Part shown: positions 35,915 to 43,736 of the stretch, piece after piece
Layout of the letters: each line of letters opens with the position of its first letter
Numbering within the stretch: the stretch's first letter is position 1
Assembly (NCBI GenBank): GCA_021771815.1
Contig: JAETOE010000005.1
Location: 160,603-224,602 of the forward strand
DNA length: 64,000 nt
Source of the DNA: Roseburia hominis
GTDB lineage: Bacteria > Bacillota > Clostridia > Lachnospirales > Lachnospiraceae
Direction of reading: 5' to 3'
Program-made: the position numbers and the translations under genes
The notes under the pieces: generated by a model
Databases searched by the model: none
Seen by the model: the letters and a program-made list of their open reading frames with translations, nothing else
What the model was told of the DNA's origin: nothing

Positions 35915-35961
35915 TTGACAAATAGAAACGAATGAATTATTGTATTAATTAAATGATACAA
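35915..35961 (+). promoter_or_regulatory. Promoter and second TGTAT-N10-ATACA operator
   Basis: TTGACA (35915-35920), 17 bases, TATTGT (35938-35943). A 20-bp site TGTAT-N10-ATACA (35941-35960), inside the slightly longer TTGTAT/ATACAA repeat, overlaps the -10 exactly as in the promoter at 32416, which puts the CPBP gene in the same GntR regulon. Confidence 0.75.
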
Positions 35962-35983
35962 ACAAAGAGGAGGAACATAAGTT

Positions 35984-36949
35984 ATGAAGACAGTATTGAA
36001 AACGCCAGAACTGGTGGCGGAGGCGAGGGGAGAGAAGAACGGTTGGAACTGGGCCGTTGAACTTCTGGCATTTGTAGGAGTATTTTTCGTCAGCACGTTT
36101 GCGATGGTATTGATTATGGCGCCGGGAGAACTCGTTATGCTGGCGCAGAATGCGGCGTATCAGGAAGCGTTGGCAGCAGGCGATGTGAATGCGGCGTTGG
36201 AGACGGCAGCGCAGATTGGGACATCGGATGCGTATATGGTCTTATCGCTTTTTGCGGATATTATGATGATAGGAGTTGCATTGCTGTTCTGTAAACTGAT
36301 TCAGAAGAGACGTATGCGCACTTTGGGATTTACGAAGGACGGCGTCCTTAAGGAATATCTGATCGGCGCAGGAGTCGGTTTCCTGATTTTCTCAGTGGCG
36401 GTGCTGCTTTGCGTGGTGACTGGGGCGCTGCGTCTGGAAGGCATTTCAGATACATTCTCGGTTGGCATGTTTGTGTTATTTCTGCTCGGCTTTATGGTGC
36501 AGGGAATGGCGGAGGAGGTGCTTTGCCGCGGCTATTTCATGGTATCCTTTGGCAGAAGATATCCGATGGTGGCTGCTGTGATAGCGAATGCGGTGATTTT
36601 CGCTGCGCTGCACCTTTTGAATCCGGGAGTTGCACCTCTTGCTATCGTGAATCTGATACTGTTCGGCATCTTTGCGTCGTGCTATTTCATCCGAAAAGGA
36701 AATATCTGGGGAATCGGGGCGCTTCACAGTGTGTGGAACCTTGTGCAGGGAAACTTTTATGGAATTAAAGTGAGTGGAATGGCGACGAGCTGCACGGTGT
36801 TCTCATCCACTGCCGTTGAGGGCAGGGAAATCATAAACGGCGGCGCGTTCGGTCTGGAGGGCGGACTTGCGGTGACGATCGTGCTTACCGCGGGAATCCT
36901 TATGCTCTGCTTTGTTAAGGGGAAGAAGACGGAAGATATGCAGGCTTAA
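35984..36949 (+). CDS. CPBP-family intramembrane metalloprotease
   Basis: 321 residues, about eight membrane helices. The CPBP (Abi/CAAX-like) motifs are EEVLCRGYF (~172-180, glutamates of the active site), FAALHLLNPG and, late, HSVWN. Such proteases cut prenylated or small membrane proteins, in bacteria often bacteriocins, prepeptides or anti-sigma factors. Start has GAGGAGG upstream. It is followed by the convergent HTH gene. Coregulation with the ABC operon, seen in the shared operator, suggests a role in envelope stress or peptide handling. Confidence 0.85.
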   Translation: MKTVLKTPELVAEARGEKNGWNWAVELLAFVGVFFVSTFAMVLIMAPGELVMLAQNAAYQEALAAGDVNAALETAAQIGTSDAYMVLSLFADIMMIGVALLFCKLIQKRRMRTLGFTKDGVLKEYLIGAGVGFLIFSVAVLLCVVTGALRLEGISDTFSVGMFVLFLLGFMVQGMAEEVLCRGYFMVSFGRRYPMVAAVIANAVIFAALHLLNPGVAPLAIVNLILFGIFASCYFIRKGNIWGIGALHSVWNLVQGNFYGIKVSGMATSCTVFSSTAVEGREIINGGAFGLEGGLAVTIVLTAGILMLCFVKGKKTEDMQA

Positions 36950-36970
36950 TGTAGATGACACAGCCAAAGG

Positions 36971-37396
36971 TTAGATGAGAGGCTGATAATTCATTTCATA
37001 CAAAAGTTCGTTTGCATCCAACAGTGAGAGATGATGGCTGAGAGCGAAAAGGATAATGCTGTCTCGTTCAATGCGTGGGTAGAGCTGTGCATATCCGGTA
37101 GAATTTAAGAGACGTTGAACTTGAACATCGGAGAGCCGTAGAGCAAAACAGAGCGCGAGCAGCTTGTCCCGGGAGGGAGTTTTTTTCCCGGCGAAAATGT
37201 CATAGACATATCCGCGGTCTAAACCGGAGGCGTGTGCTACGTCGCTGCGTTTTAGCTGTTTCTCTTCGAGAATTTTTAAAAGATATGTGTGCAGTGGAAG
37301 CTGTTCTATTAGATTCCCTGATACCCGGTCTGTGTAGGTCGGGATATCGGGGGATTTTTTTAATATTTCTAAAAGTTCGGAGGTAGATTTCTTCAT
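36971..37396 (-). CDS. HTH protein paired with a Ser/Thr kinase
   Basis: 141 residues. An XRE/Cro-like helix-turn-helix occupies ~45-95 (LKRSDVAHASGLDRGYVYDIFAGKK in pieces). The N-terminus is short and polar; the C-terminal ~45 residues are helical (ALSHHLSLLDANELLYEMN). AAAGGG lies upstream of the ATG. It diverges from the kinase gene with only 78 bases between the starts, so it may repress or be phosphorylated by that kinase. No metabolic neighbour explains it. Confidence 0.7.
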   Translation of the reverse strand: MKKSTSELLEILKKSPDIPTYTDRVSGNLIEQLPLHTYLLKILEEKQLKRSDVAHASGLDRGYVYDIFAGKKTPSRDKLLALCFALRLSDVQVQRLLNSTGYAQLYPRIERDSIILFALSHHLSLLDANELLYEMNYQPLI

Positions 37397-37418
37397 TGCA
37401 CACCAACCCTTTCTTGGA

Positions 37419-37452
37419 TATAATCGTAGTATGATTGTTAATTAGGATTATA
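37419..37452. promoter_or_regulatory. Shared intergenic region of the HTH and kinase genes
   Basis: TATAATC (37419-37425) and GATTATA (37446-37452) form a 7-bp inverted repeat in the 78-base divergent spacer. The first half can also serve as a -10 element. It is a candidate operator for the HTH protein; nothing else identifiable is present. Confidence 0.4.
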
Positions 37453-37474
37453 AGGATATTTGGGGAAATGTCAA

Positions 37475-38578
37475 ATGATACAGGAAATTAGTCAGAAGCT
37501 GCAATACTTGGATGAAACATATCAGAATCTTGCTCCGTTAGGAAATGGAGAGAGAAAGACAATTTTTCTTGCAAGAAACAGGTACACGGGAGAAATTGTT
37601 GTCAAAAAATATGTGGATGCTGCTGTTCTTCCGGTTTATGAGCGGCTAAAGCAGATAGAGTATTGCCATCTGGAACGAATTTATGATTATGCGGGTGATA
37701 CCCGCAGGGGAATCGTGCTCACGGAGTATATCAGCGGCATGACGCTTCATGCTTACATAGAGAGGAACGGACTGGTAGGAGAAAAGTTTGCGCTCGACAT
37801 GATTCGGGAACTGCTAGAAACGTTGGAGAAGGTGCATCGGCTTGGAATTATACATAGGGACATTAACCCGGATAATATAATGATTTCTAATGATGGGGTT
37901 TTAAAGCTGATCGATTTTGGAATTGCACGGCAGAAGAAGCGGGAGAAAAGCCACGATACGACAATTTTGGGTACTGTAGGATATGCAGCGCCCGAGCAAT
38001 TCGGATTCTTTCAGACGGATGAGAAAACGGATATCTATGCGACGGGAGTATTGCTGAATAAACTATTGACAGGCAGATTTCCCGGAGAGATGCTTTATCG
38101 AAAAGAACCGGTGAAAAGTATTATTATGCAAAGTACAGCCATGAATGCAAATGAGCGTTTCCTCAACGCAGCATCGATGCTTGCGGCATTGCCGCAGGAG
38201 CATGCGGGTCCTATGGACAAGACATTTATTGTTTCGTGGCTTCCCGGTTTTCGCACAGGCAAGTTGTGGAAAAATGTGGTTGCGACAATCGGTTATCTGC
38301 TAATGATTTTTTATTCTGTTTTGTCAGTTATGGAGTGTTCTGGTACATGGCAGACATGTCTTTTGGAGATGATTGCAGTATTTCTATATATTTGGGCTGC
38401 GGCACTGCTTGCCGCCAACGTCGCAAACTGGGACAGGCATATGATTGGAGTAAGAAAGCTGCCCAAGGCAGTAATGGTTGTAATCCGGGTGTTTTTATGG
38501 ATATTTCTGTTCTATTATGGATATTCCCTTGAAATATATGTGCGTTGCGATCTTTTGGGATTTCCCAGACCGAAATGA
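37475..38578 (+). CDS. Membrane-bound Hanks-type Ser/Thr protein kinase
   Basis: 367 residues from ATG 37475 (GGGGA upstream). The kinase domain (~15-245) has the G-loop LGNGERKT, the ATP-binding Lys in VVKKYV (~44-45), HRDINPDN (catalytic Asp129), DFG (147-149) and APEQF (172-176), so it should be active. After it, three or four membrane helices (~268-360) end the protein; no PASTA or other outside domain is present, unlike PrkC/PknB. The gene faces away from an HTH gene, which suggests a regulator-kinase pair. Target unknown. Confidence 0.85.
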   Translation: MIQEISQKLQYLDETYQNLAPLGNGERKTIFLARNRYTGEIVVKKYVDAAVLPVYERLKQIEYCHLERIYDYAGDTRRGIVLTEYISGMTLHAYIERNGLVGEKFALDMIRELLETLEKVHRLGIIHRDINPDNIMISNDGVLKLIDFGIARQKKREKSHDTTILGTVGYAAPEQFGFFQTDEKTDIYATGVLLNKLLTGRFPGEMLYRKEPVKSIIMQSTAMNANERFLNAASMLAALPQEHAGPMDKTFIVSWLPGFRTGKLWKNVVATIGYLLMIFYSVLSVMECSGTWQTCLLEMIAVFLYIWAAALLAANVANWDRHMIGVRKLPKAVMVVIRVFLWIFLFYYGYSLEIYVRCDLLGFPRPK

Positions 38579-38611
38579 AAAGAATAGTCTGCCAATAGCA
38601 GACCAATTTGG

Positions 38612-38650
38612 AATGACTTCGTTTACAATGTGAAATGAAGTCATTTTTGA
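38612..38650. terminator. Bidirectional terminator between kinase and XRE genes
   Basis: AATGACTTC pairs with GAAGTCATT, followed by TTT, and overlaps the end of the convergent XRE gene. A second hairpin, GTCTGC-CAATA-GCAGAC, lies just upstream (~38586-38602). Confidence 0.7.
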
Positions 38651-38970
38651 TTGGAATGATCCAGAATGGATTGCATGATGGAAAGAATCAGATCCTTTTC
38701 GGAGGGAGAGGCGGAATTCCAAAGCAAATGCATGCGGTTGTCCTGGGGAGACTCGGAAGCAGAAAGAGAATCGGAGAGAAGATAGTCTACTGTTGTGTGA
38801 AAACACTGCGCGAGAAGGACGAGTTTTTCGAGCGTGATGGAACGTTCGCCACGTTCTACAAGACCAATATATGTAGTTGAAACATTGATATTTTCCGCTG
38901 TCTGTTCCTGCGTCAGTCCGGAGCGGATTCTTGCCTCGCGGAGACGTTTCCCAAGGAGATGTCTATCCAT
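38641..38970 (-). CDS. XRE-family transcriptional regulator
   Basis: 109 residues from ATG 38970 (GGAG upstream). An N-terminal Cro/CI helix-turn-helix (LREARIRSGLTQEQTAENIN; YIGLVERGERSITLEKL) is followed by a ~40-residue tail of unknown role. It diverges from the membrane-protein operon that starts at 39263, whose promoter carries an inverted repeat over its -35; this is the most likely target. Confidence 0.85.
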   Translation of the reverse strand: MDRHLLGKRLREARIRSGLTQEQTAENINVSTTYIGLVERGERSITLEKLVLLAQCFHTTVDYLLSDSLSASESPQDNRMHLLWNSASPSEKDLILSIMQSILDHSNQK

Positions 38971-39021
38971 AAGTACTCCAATCAAGATATATTTGTATCT
39001 GTTCAGTAACCTTCACAGATA

Positions 39022-39112
39022 AAGCCGCAAGCCAATAAAAATCAGCTTCGCTGATGCGGCTTGCTCTTGCGCTCTATACGTTTTCATACGATTTATGCGG
39101 TTTCGCATAAAT
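39022..39112. other. Cluster of stable hairpins upstream of the XRE-controlled operon
   Basis: AAGCCGCA (39022-39029) pairs with TGCGGCTT (39055-39062), enclosing TCAGC-TTCG-CTGA with a UUCG-type loop. A perfect ATTTATGCG-GTTT-CGCATAAAT hairpin follows (39091-39112). No gene is seen in 38971-39262. It could be a small RNA, a REP-like element or the leader of the minus-strand XRE gene. Confidence 0.5.
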
Positions 39113-39175
39113 CTGTCCTGAATGCTACATATATTTTTATATTTATTTTAACCACATAGCAGTAAAGATATAACA

Positions 39176-39236
39176 AACTAATAGTACTAAATAGAAGTAA
39201 CTATTAGTTGCAAAGCGAGCGAAATACAGATATAAT
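39176..39236 (+). promoter_or_regulatory. Promoter with inverted repeat over the -35
   Basis: TTGCAA (39208-39213), 17 bases, TATAAT (39231-39236): a strong promoter. AACTAATAG (39176-39184) and CTATTAGTT (39201-39209) form a perfect 9-bp inverted repeat that reaches into the -35, a good operator candidate for the divergent XRE protein. Confidence 0.75.
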
Positions 39237-39262
39237 GTGGAGAGAAAACAAAGGAGGGAAGT

Positions 39263-39742
39263 GTGAATGTAAGGAAACGAAAACAAGCGGTCTGGCTATT
39301 GAATATGATATTGCCGCTCTTGCTGGGGGCATGTATTTATTTACTGTTTCGACATGATAGCTGGGTATGTCAGGTAATGTGGAATCACTTTCATATCAGA
39401 CTTATGGTGCCACAGCTTATTTTGACAGAATTTCCTGCAATATGTGTATTTCTGCGGAATTACGCAGGAGATATGTTGTGGGCATATGCGCTTTTTGTAA
39501 CGGTGGCATGGGTAGCAGGGGATGCGTCAGAGAGGAAACTGTTAGAATGTGTGATATTTGAAGTAATACTTGAGTGCTTGCAGAAGTGTAATATGATCGC
39601 AGGAACATTTGATGTCTATGATATTTTAGCAGAAGCATTGGCAGCTTTTATGGCATATTGCTTGTTTGGAAAAGGGAGAATTTGTGTGAATACAAAAAAG
39701 AACAAGGAGAGAGATGAAAATGAAGAACAAATGGGTACGTAA
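39263..39742 (+). CDS. Small integral membrane protein, unknown family
   Basis: 159 residues, GTG start with AAAGGAGGG upstream. About four hydrophobic segments: ~10-30, ~45-65, ~68-86 and ~118-140, and a short acidic/basic tail. The layout, with a polar residue in MLWAYALF, resembles VanZ-like membrane proteins, but this is weak. It overlaps the start of the following secreted-protein gene by 29 bases, so both are translated together. Confidence 0.6.
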   Translation: MNVRKRKQAVWLLNMILPLLLGACIYLLFRHDSWVCQVMWNHFHIRLMVPQLILTEFPAICVFLRNYAGDMLWAYALFVTVAWVAGDASERKLLECVIFEVILECLQKCNMIAGTFDVYDILAEALAAFMAYCLFGKGRICVNTKKNKERDENEEQMGT

Positions 39743-40589
39743 GATTGGCGTGATTGCAACATTTACAGCATTTGCAATGATGGCGATCGGAAGTGGAAGC
39801 ACGGATGCCGCAAAAGAGAATAAGCAGATCGTGGGGGCTGATACAGAGCAGAGCGTTCAGGATGAGCAGGAAGGGATAGCGGAGGAAACGGGAAAAGGAG
39901 CGTCTATCGAGGAGCAGATATTGCTTGAGCAGGACGGAATCAAAATTACTGCTAAAAATAACACTGAGAAGAATATCGGTGTGGGATGCAATGCTCTGAT
40001 TGTCAATGACTATATGATTACAGATTTGTTTTCTACGTCTGTTGCTGCCGGAAAGAAAGCAAATGAAGTGATGTATATGTCATCTACGGAGCTTGAGGCA
40101 GCAGGTATTTCCAATATTGGGCAGATTGAGGTTTATTTCCACATTTATGACGGGGACAATTTTGAAACTATTTTAGATGCGGACAGAGTGGTAATTCAGA
40201 CATCCCAATATGAAAATATGGATACGGAAAATTCACAGGATGGGAAAGAACTGTATAATCAGGATGGTATCCGTATTGTTGGAAAATATGTGGATGAGGG
40301 CAGTTTTTGGGGAACGGCGGTATTGCTCTATATTGAGAATACTTCCGGGAGAAATATCGGGGTCGGCTGCGACGACATGTCGATAAACGGATTTATGGTT
40401 ACGCCATATTTTAGCTGCACTGTTTATGACGGTAAAAAGGCACTGGACGATATTACCATTATGTCATCCGATTTGGAGCAGAACGGGATTGAGAGTGTAG
40501 ATGAACTTGAAGTGAATTTTCATATCTATGACGTTGACAGCTATGAAACAATCACAGATACGGGGGCAATTACGTTTTCCGCAAAATAA
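39714..40589 (+). CDS. Secreted protein with a duplicated domain
   Basis: 291 residues; ATG at 39714 or 39720. Signal-peptide-like N-terminus (basic, then FTAFAMMAIGSGST) without a lipobox Cys. After a Glu/Gln-rich linker two homologous ~95-residue domains follow: both have EQDGI/NQDGI-K/R-I, NIGVGC, Y-DGKKA or AGKKA, MSS-x-LE/TELE-x-GI and a V-FHIYD-x-D-ETI motif. The shared NIGVGC with a single Cys in each copy is notable. No family is recognised. It lies in one operon with the membrane protein before it, under the XRE-linked promoter. Confidence 0.7.
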   Translation: MKMKNKWVRKIGVIATFTAFAMMAIGSGSTDAAKENKQIVGADTEQSVQDEQEGIAEETGKGASIEEQILLEQDGIKITAKNNTEKNIGVGCNALIVNDYMITDLFSTSVAAGKKANEVMYMSSTELEAAGISNIGQIEVYFHIYDGDNFETILDADRVVIQTSQYENMDTENSQDGKELYNQDGIRIVGKYVDEGSFWGTAVLLYIENTSGRNIGVGCDDMSINGFMVTPYFSCTVYDGKKALDDITIMSSDLEQNGIESVDELEVNFHIYDVDSYETITDTGAITFSAK

Positions 40590-40610
40590 TTTAATATGAA
40601 TATCATGGGA

Positions 40611-40665
40611 AAAGCCCTGCTTTATCGCTCTGCAATTTACAGAAAGCGATGAGGCAGGGCTTTTT
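40611..40665. terminator. Bidirectional terminator
   Basis: AAAGCCCTGC (40611-40620) pairs with GCAGGGCTTT (40654-40663), with an inner ATCGCT/AGCGAT stem, followed by TTTT. It ends the plus-strand operon and also faces the minus-strand HD gene. Confidence 0.9.
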
Positions 40666-40702
40666 GATAATAGAAAGAAAATGTTATAAAACTACAGATG
40701 AT

Positions 40703-42022
40703 TTACACGAGCTTCATCCGTTTGCGCGGAGCTTTCTTTACGGCGGACAATTCGTCCGTTTGCGCGGCATCCGGTGCCGTCTTGGTCTCACTCAGAACAG
40801 AAGCGCCCTCGAGCAGATTATCCATTGCCTTTTTCTGTGCAGTCTTTTGCTTGCGCTGCGCGATGGCAAGCTTCTTAGCGCGGAAGCGGTCAGCCGTCTC
40901 CTGTACATATTTGTCCGCGACGAAATGCTTTAACGTCTCCTCGTCGATGGCGATACGATTGTCCATGGTCTTCATGATATCTACGACTTTAAGGGAGTCG
41001 CCGATGACCGGATCGCTCAGATCATAGATCATGTTGTTGTTGAACTTGAGGATCATCGGGCGTGTGAAATCGGCGGCATTCTCCACGAGCACGAGCGCCT
41101 TCTCACCGTCAGAGAGATCGACACAGGCTCCGGTAGGGAGAATGTGGATACACTCTGCGAGCGCGGCGACAACCCTTAAGTTGTAGGCGCGTTTGTGCTT
41201 CCGCAGGAACGTCATAGCAGCAATCTCTGAAATCGGCGGATTGTTGATGTTCATGGCGGTCAGCCGGTCGAACTGGTCTGCGACTTTTAAAATATCATAC
41301 AGAAGCAGGATGCTTTCTGTCGGGTCTTTGATCTTTAAGGTCTGGCTCTTCTGGAAGATGATCTGTTGGATGATCTCAAGGGAAGCCTTCGGCAGATCGC
41401 ATTCGTCGTAGCGCGGGCGGATTGCCTCATAGCCGCGCTCTAAGTTCATCTGGATGAAGTTCTTGTCGCTGTCGCTCAGATCGTCGCCTTTGTCAAGGAC
41501 TGCCTGCGGTACATAGAGATAGCCGAAGTCGTAAAGCAGGGCTGCGGTGACAAGCGCCCGGGAGTCATCCGCCGGAAGACGCATCTCATTGGCGATCATG
41601 GCGGCAAGAATGGCAACGCTGATGGAATGCTTGTATACAAAATCCGCGGAACTTCGCAGCGTCTGGGTGAAATTCAGCTTGTGGTCAAGACCGCCGTAGT
41701 GCTGCTCGATGTCGTCGACGAGCGAGAGCAGTGTCTCCGGAATCCTGTTGTCGGCGAGATTGTCCATGTTGTCCTTTAACTTGAACATATAGATCGTCTG
41801 GAACTGTTCAAACTCCAGATCTTCGCGCGATAAAGGCGGAAGCGGCTCTGCCGGTTCCAAAATGAAAATACCGATCAGACCGAAATTCTCGATACTGTTG
41901 ATGCCCTGAATGGTAAGCTTCGTGTCTCGTTCATAGAGAAGAACTCCCATCTTATTATAAATGGGCTTTGCAAGCCGCATACCGGGTTTTAAATCCGCTG
42001 TTTTGACAAATTGCATGACCAA
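40703..42022 (-). CDS. Degenerate HD-GYP-like protein
   Basis: 439 residues. The N-terminal ~65 residues (LKPGMRLAKPIYNKMGVLLY) form the DUF3391-like domain often placed before HD-GYP. The central domain follows the HD-GYP plan but key metal ligands are lost: the HD pair reads YD (ALLYDFGYLYVP), the HHExxxGxGYP stretch is replaced by IIQQIIFQKSQT, and only the first His (KHSISVA) and a late Asp (ADQFDRLTA) remain. It should not hydrolyse cyclic di-GMP; binding or scaffolding is possible. A Lys/Arg-rich tail follows. It diverges from the SleB-type gene. Confidence 0.75.
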   Translation of the reverse strand: MVMQFVKTADLKPGMRLAKPIYNKMGVLLYERDTKLTIQGINSIENFGLIGIFILEPAEPLPPLSREDLEFEQFQTIYMFKLKDNMDNLADNRIPETLLSLVDDIEQHYGGLDHKLNFTQTLRSSADFVYKHSISVAILAAMIANEMRLPADDSRALVTAALLYDFGYLYVPQAVLDKGDDLSDSDKNFIQMNLERGYEAIRPRYDECDLPKASLEIIQQIIFQKSQTLKIKDPTESILLLYDILKVADQFDRLTAMNINNPPISEIAAMTFLRKHKRAYNLRVVAALAECIHILPTGACVDLSDGEKALVLVENAADFTRPMILKFNNNMIYDLSDPVIGDSLKVVDIMKTMDNRIAIDEETLKHFVADKYVQETADRFRAKKLAIAQRKQKTAQKKAMDNLLEGASVLSETKTAPDAAQTDELSAVKKAPRKRMKLV

Positions 42023-42084
42023 TTTCCCCCTGTTCCAGTAAATATTACCATAAATCCTCTTTTATTTCTTTCTATCATAGCATA

Positions 42085-42113
42085 TTGAAAGGGGAAAAAC
42101 AATCTGATATGAT
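42085..42113 (+). promoter_or_regulatory. Promoter of the SleB-type gene
   Basis: TTGAAA (42085-42090), 17 bases, TATGAT (42108-42113). Confidence 0.7.
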
Positions 42114-42158
42114 ACGTGTAGAGTGATTAAAATCTGAATGACAGAAAAAGAGGTACTT

Positions 42159-43313
42159 ATGATACATATTCCGTGGAAACGAATGACGGGGGCGCTGCTG
42201 ATCTTTTGTATGCTCTCTGTCACTACTGCATATGCCAAGACCACTCAGGACGACATCGACGACGCGAATGAGCAGATTCAGGACCTGAAGGAGCAAAAGG
42301 AGAATGCCGAGGATACGGTGGATGACATCTCCGATAAGAAAGAGGGGCTGGAAGCAGATCTCGGCAGCCTGAACGGACAGCTTTCAGATATTGCTGCCTC
42401 CATGAATGATCTCGAACAGCAGATCTCTGATAAAGAAGCGGAGATAGAGACGGCGCAGGAGGAGCTTGCCGCGGCGGAGGAGCAGGCGGTGCAGCAGTAT
42501 GAGGATATGAAGCTGCGCATCCAGTTCATGTATGAGAACGGCGACAGGAATATTTGGGAAATGCTTCTTGAATCCGAGTCCATCAGTGATTTTCTGAACC
42601 GGACGGAGTACATATCAAGCATCAACGAATATGACAGGGACAAGCTGACCGAGTTCGAGGAACTTCAAGCGCAGATTGCAGAGCATAAGGAAAGTCTGGA
42701 GGAAGACAGAGTGGAGCTTCTCGCCATGCAGGAGGATATGCAGCAGAAGCAGGCGACCGTCAACAGCCTCATTAGCAGCACGAAGTCGAACATTGCAAAA
42801 GCGGAGGAAGATCTTGCGAATGCACAGGCGAACGTTGCGGACATCGAGGAACAGATCAATCAGATGATCGAGTATGAGCAGCAGCTGGAGATTAAGAAGG
42901 CGAAGGAGGACGCGGCGCGTCTTGCGGCAATTCAGGCGCAGGAACAGGAGGACACGTCAACTGTAGTCTATACGTCCGCGGACAGCGACGCATATCTGTT
43001 GGGCGCCATCATTGAATGCGAGGCGGGCGGTGAGTCCTACGAAGGAAAGCTTGCGGTCGGCAGTGTTATCCTAAACCGCGTAAAAAGTTCGTATTTCCCG
43101 AACACGATTTCGGGTGTAATCTATGAAGGCGGACAGTTCTCGCCTGTCGCGAGCGGCAGACTGGCGTACCGTCTGGAAACTGGCGTGAGCCAGAGCTGCC
43201 TGCAGGCGGCACAGGAGGTCCTAAACGGCAACATCACGTTAAGCAGCCTTTATTTCCGGCGCAACAACGGCATCATCCAGGGAACCGTCATCGGAAACCA
43301 CGTATTTTATTAA
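42159..43313 (+). CDS. Secreted coiled-coil cell-wall hydrolase with SleB/CwlJ domain
   Basis: 384 residues from ATG 42159 (AAAGAGG upstream); an ATG at 42138 has no ribosome site. Signal peptide (~1-27), a long coiled coil (~30-265; heptads rich in E, Q, D, as in PcsB/FtsX-activated hydrolases), then a C-terminal Hydrolase_2 domain (~280-384) like that of SleB/CwlJ, with the catalytic Glu region IIECEAGGESYEGKLAVG and FSPVASG. It should cut peptidoglycan outside the cell. The coiled coil suggests control by a partner such as FtsEX, not seen in this window. Confidence 0.85.
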   Translation: MIHIPWKRMTGALLIFCMLSVTTAYAKTTQDDIDDANEQIQDLKEQKENAEDTVDDISDKKEGLEADLGSLNGQLSDIAASMNDLEQQISDKEAEIETAQEELAAAEEQAVQQYEDMKLRIQFMYENGDRNIWEMLLESESISDFLNRTEYISSINEYDRDKLTEFEELQAQIAEHKESLEEDRVELLAMQEDMQQKQATVNSLISSTKSNIAKAEEDLANAQANVADIEEQINQMIEYEQQLEIKKAKEDAARLAAIQAQEQEDTSTVVYTSADSDAYLLGAIIECEAGGESYEGKLAVGSVILNRVKSSYFPNTISGVIYEGGQFSPVASGRLAYRLETGVSQSCLQAAQEVLNGNITLSSLYFRRNNGIIQGTVIGNHVFY

Positions 43314-43322
43314 GAAGGCACG

Positions 43323-43368
43323 GAGAGCGTTTTTGTTTAAATTACACAAAAAATGCTCTCTTTTTTTT
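43323..43368 (+). terminator. Terminator of the SleB-type gene
   Basis: GAGAGCGTTTTT pairs with AAAAAATGCTCTC, followed by a run of eight T. Confidence 0.9.
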
Positions 43369-43484
43369 GCGTGAAATAAATTTGCATGATAAATTTTTAA
43401 CAAAAAAATGGAGAAAAGAAGCGCTTTAAAAGAAAAAGCCGGCAAGTGTGAAAAGTTTATTCGTGTGAAAAGGGAAGAAAGTTA

Positions 43485-43736
43485 TTGCATTTAAGACAGA
43501 AATATGGTAGCATAAATGAGTACCAGAAAGCTAGTAAAAACGCTGGTTTGTAAAAAAATACCTCTCGAGAAATGAAAAGAGAAAACGTAAATTTCAACTT
43601 CAAAGTTGAATTTATTTTTTTTACAAAAAGATTGTTAAAAAATTAACAGCGATTTTCAGCGAATTTATTTTAAGGAAGAAGCAAATTCTCTGTCTTAAAG
43701 CAGGGGTTTGTGCGAAAACTGAAAGGAGATTTCAAA
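43485..43736 (+). promoter_or_regulatory. Promoter and long leader of the butyrate operon
   Basis: TTGCAT (43485-43490), 17 bases, TAGCAT (43508-43513) give a leader of about 215 bases. In it AAATTTCAACTT pairs with AAGTTGAATTT (43588-43613), followed by ATTTTTTTT, which is terminator-like and upstream of the gene, so attenuation is possible. AAAGGAG at 43722 is the ribosome site of thl. The region 43369-43484 shows only AT-rich sequence. Confidence 0.55.

Noticed and set aside
34780..36096. A 438-residue antisense frame with long Phe/His/Arg repeats
   Set aside because: It mirrors the repetitive linker of the ABC fusion gene and spans two genes on the other strand; no start signal.
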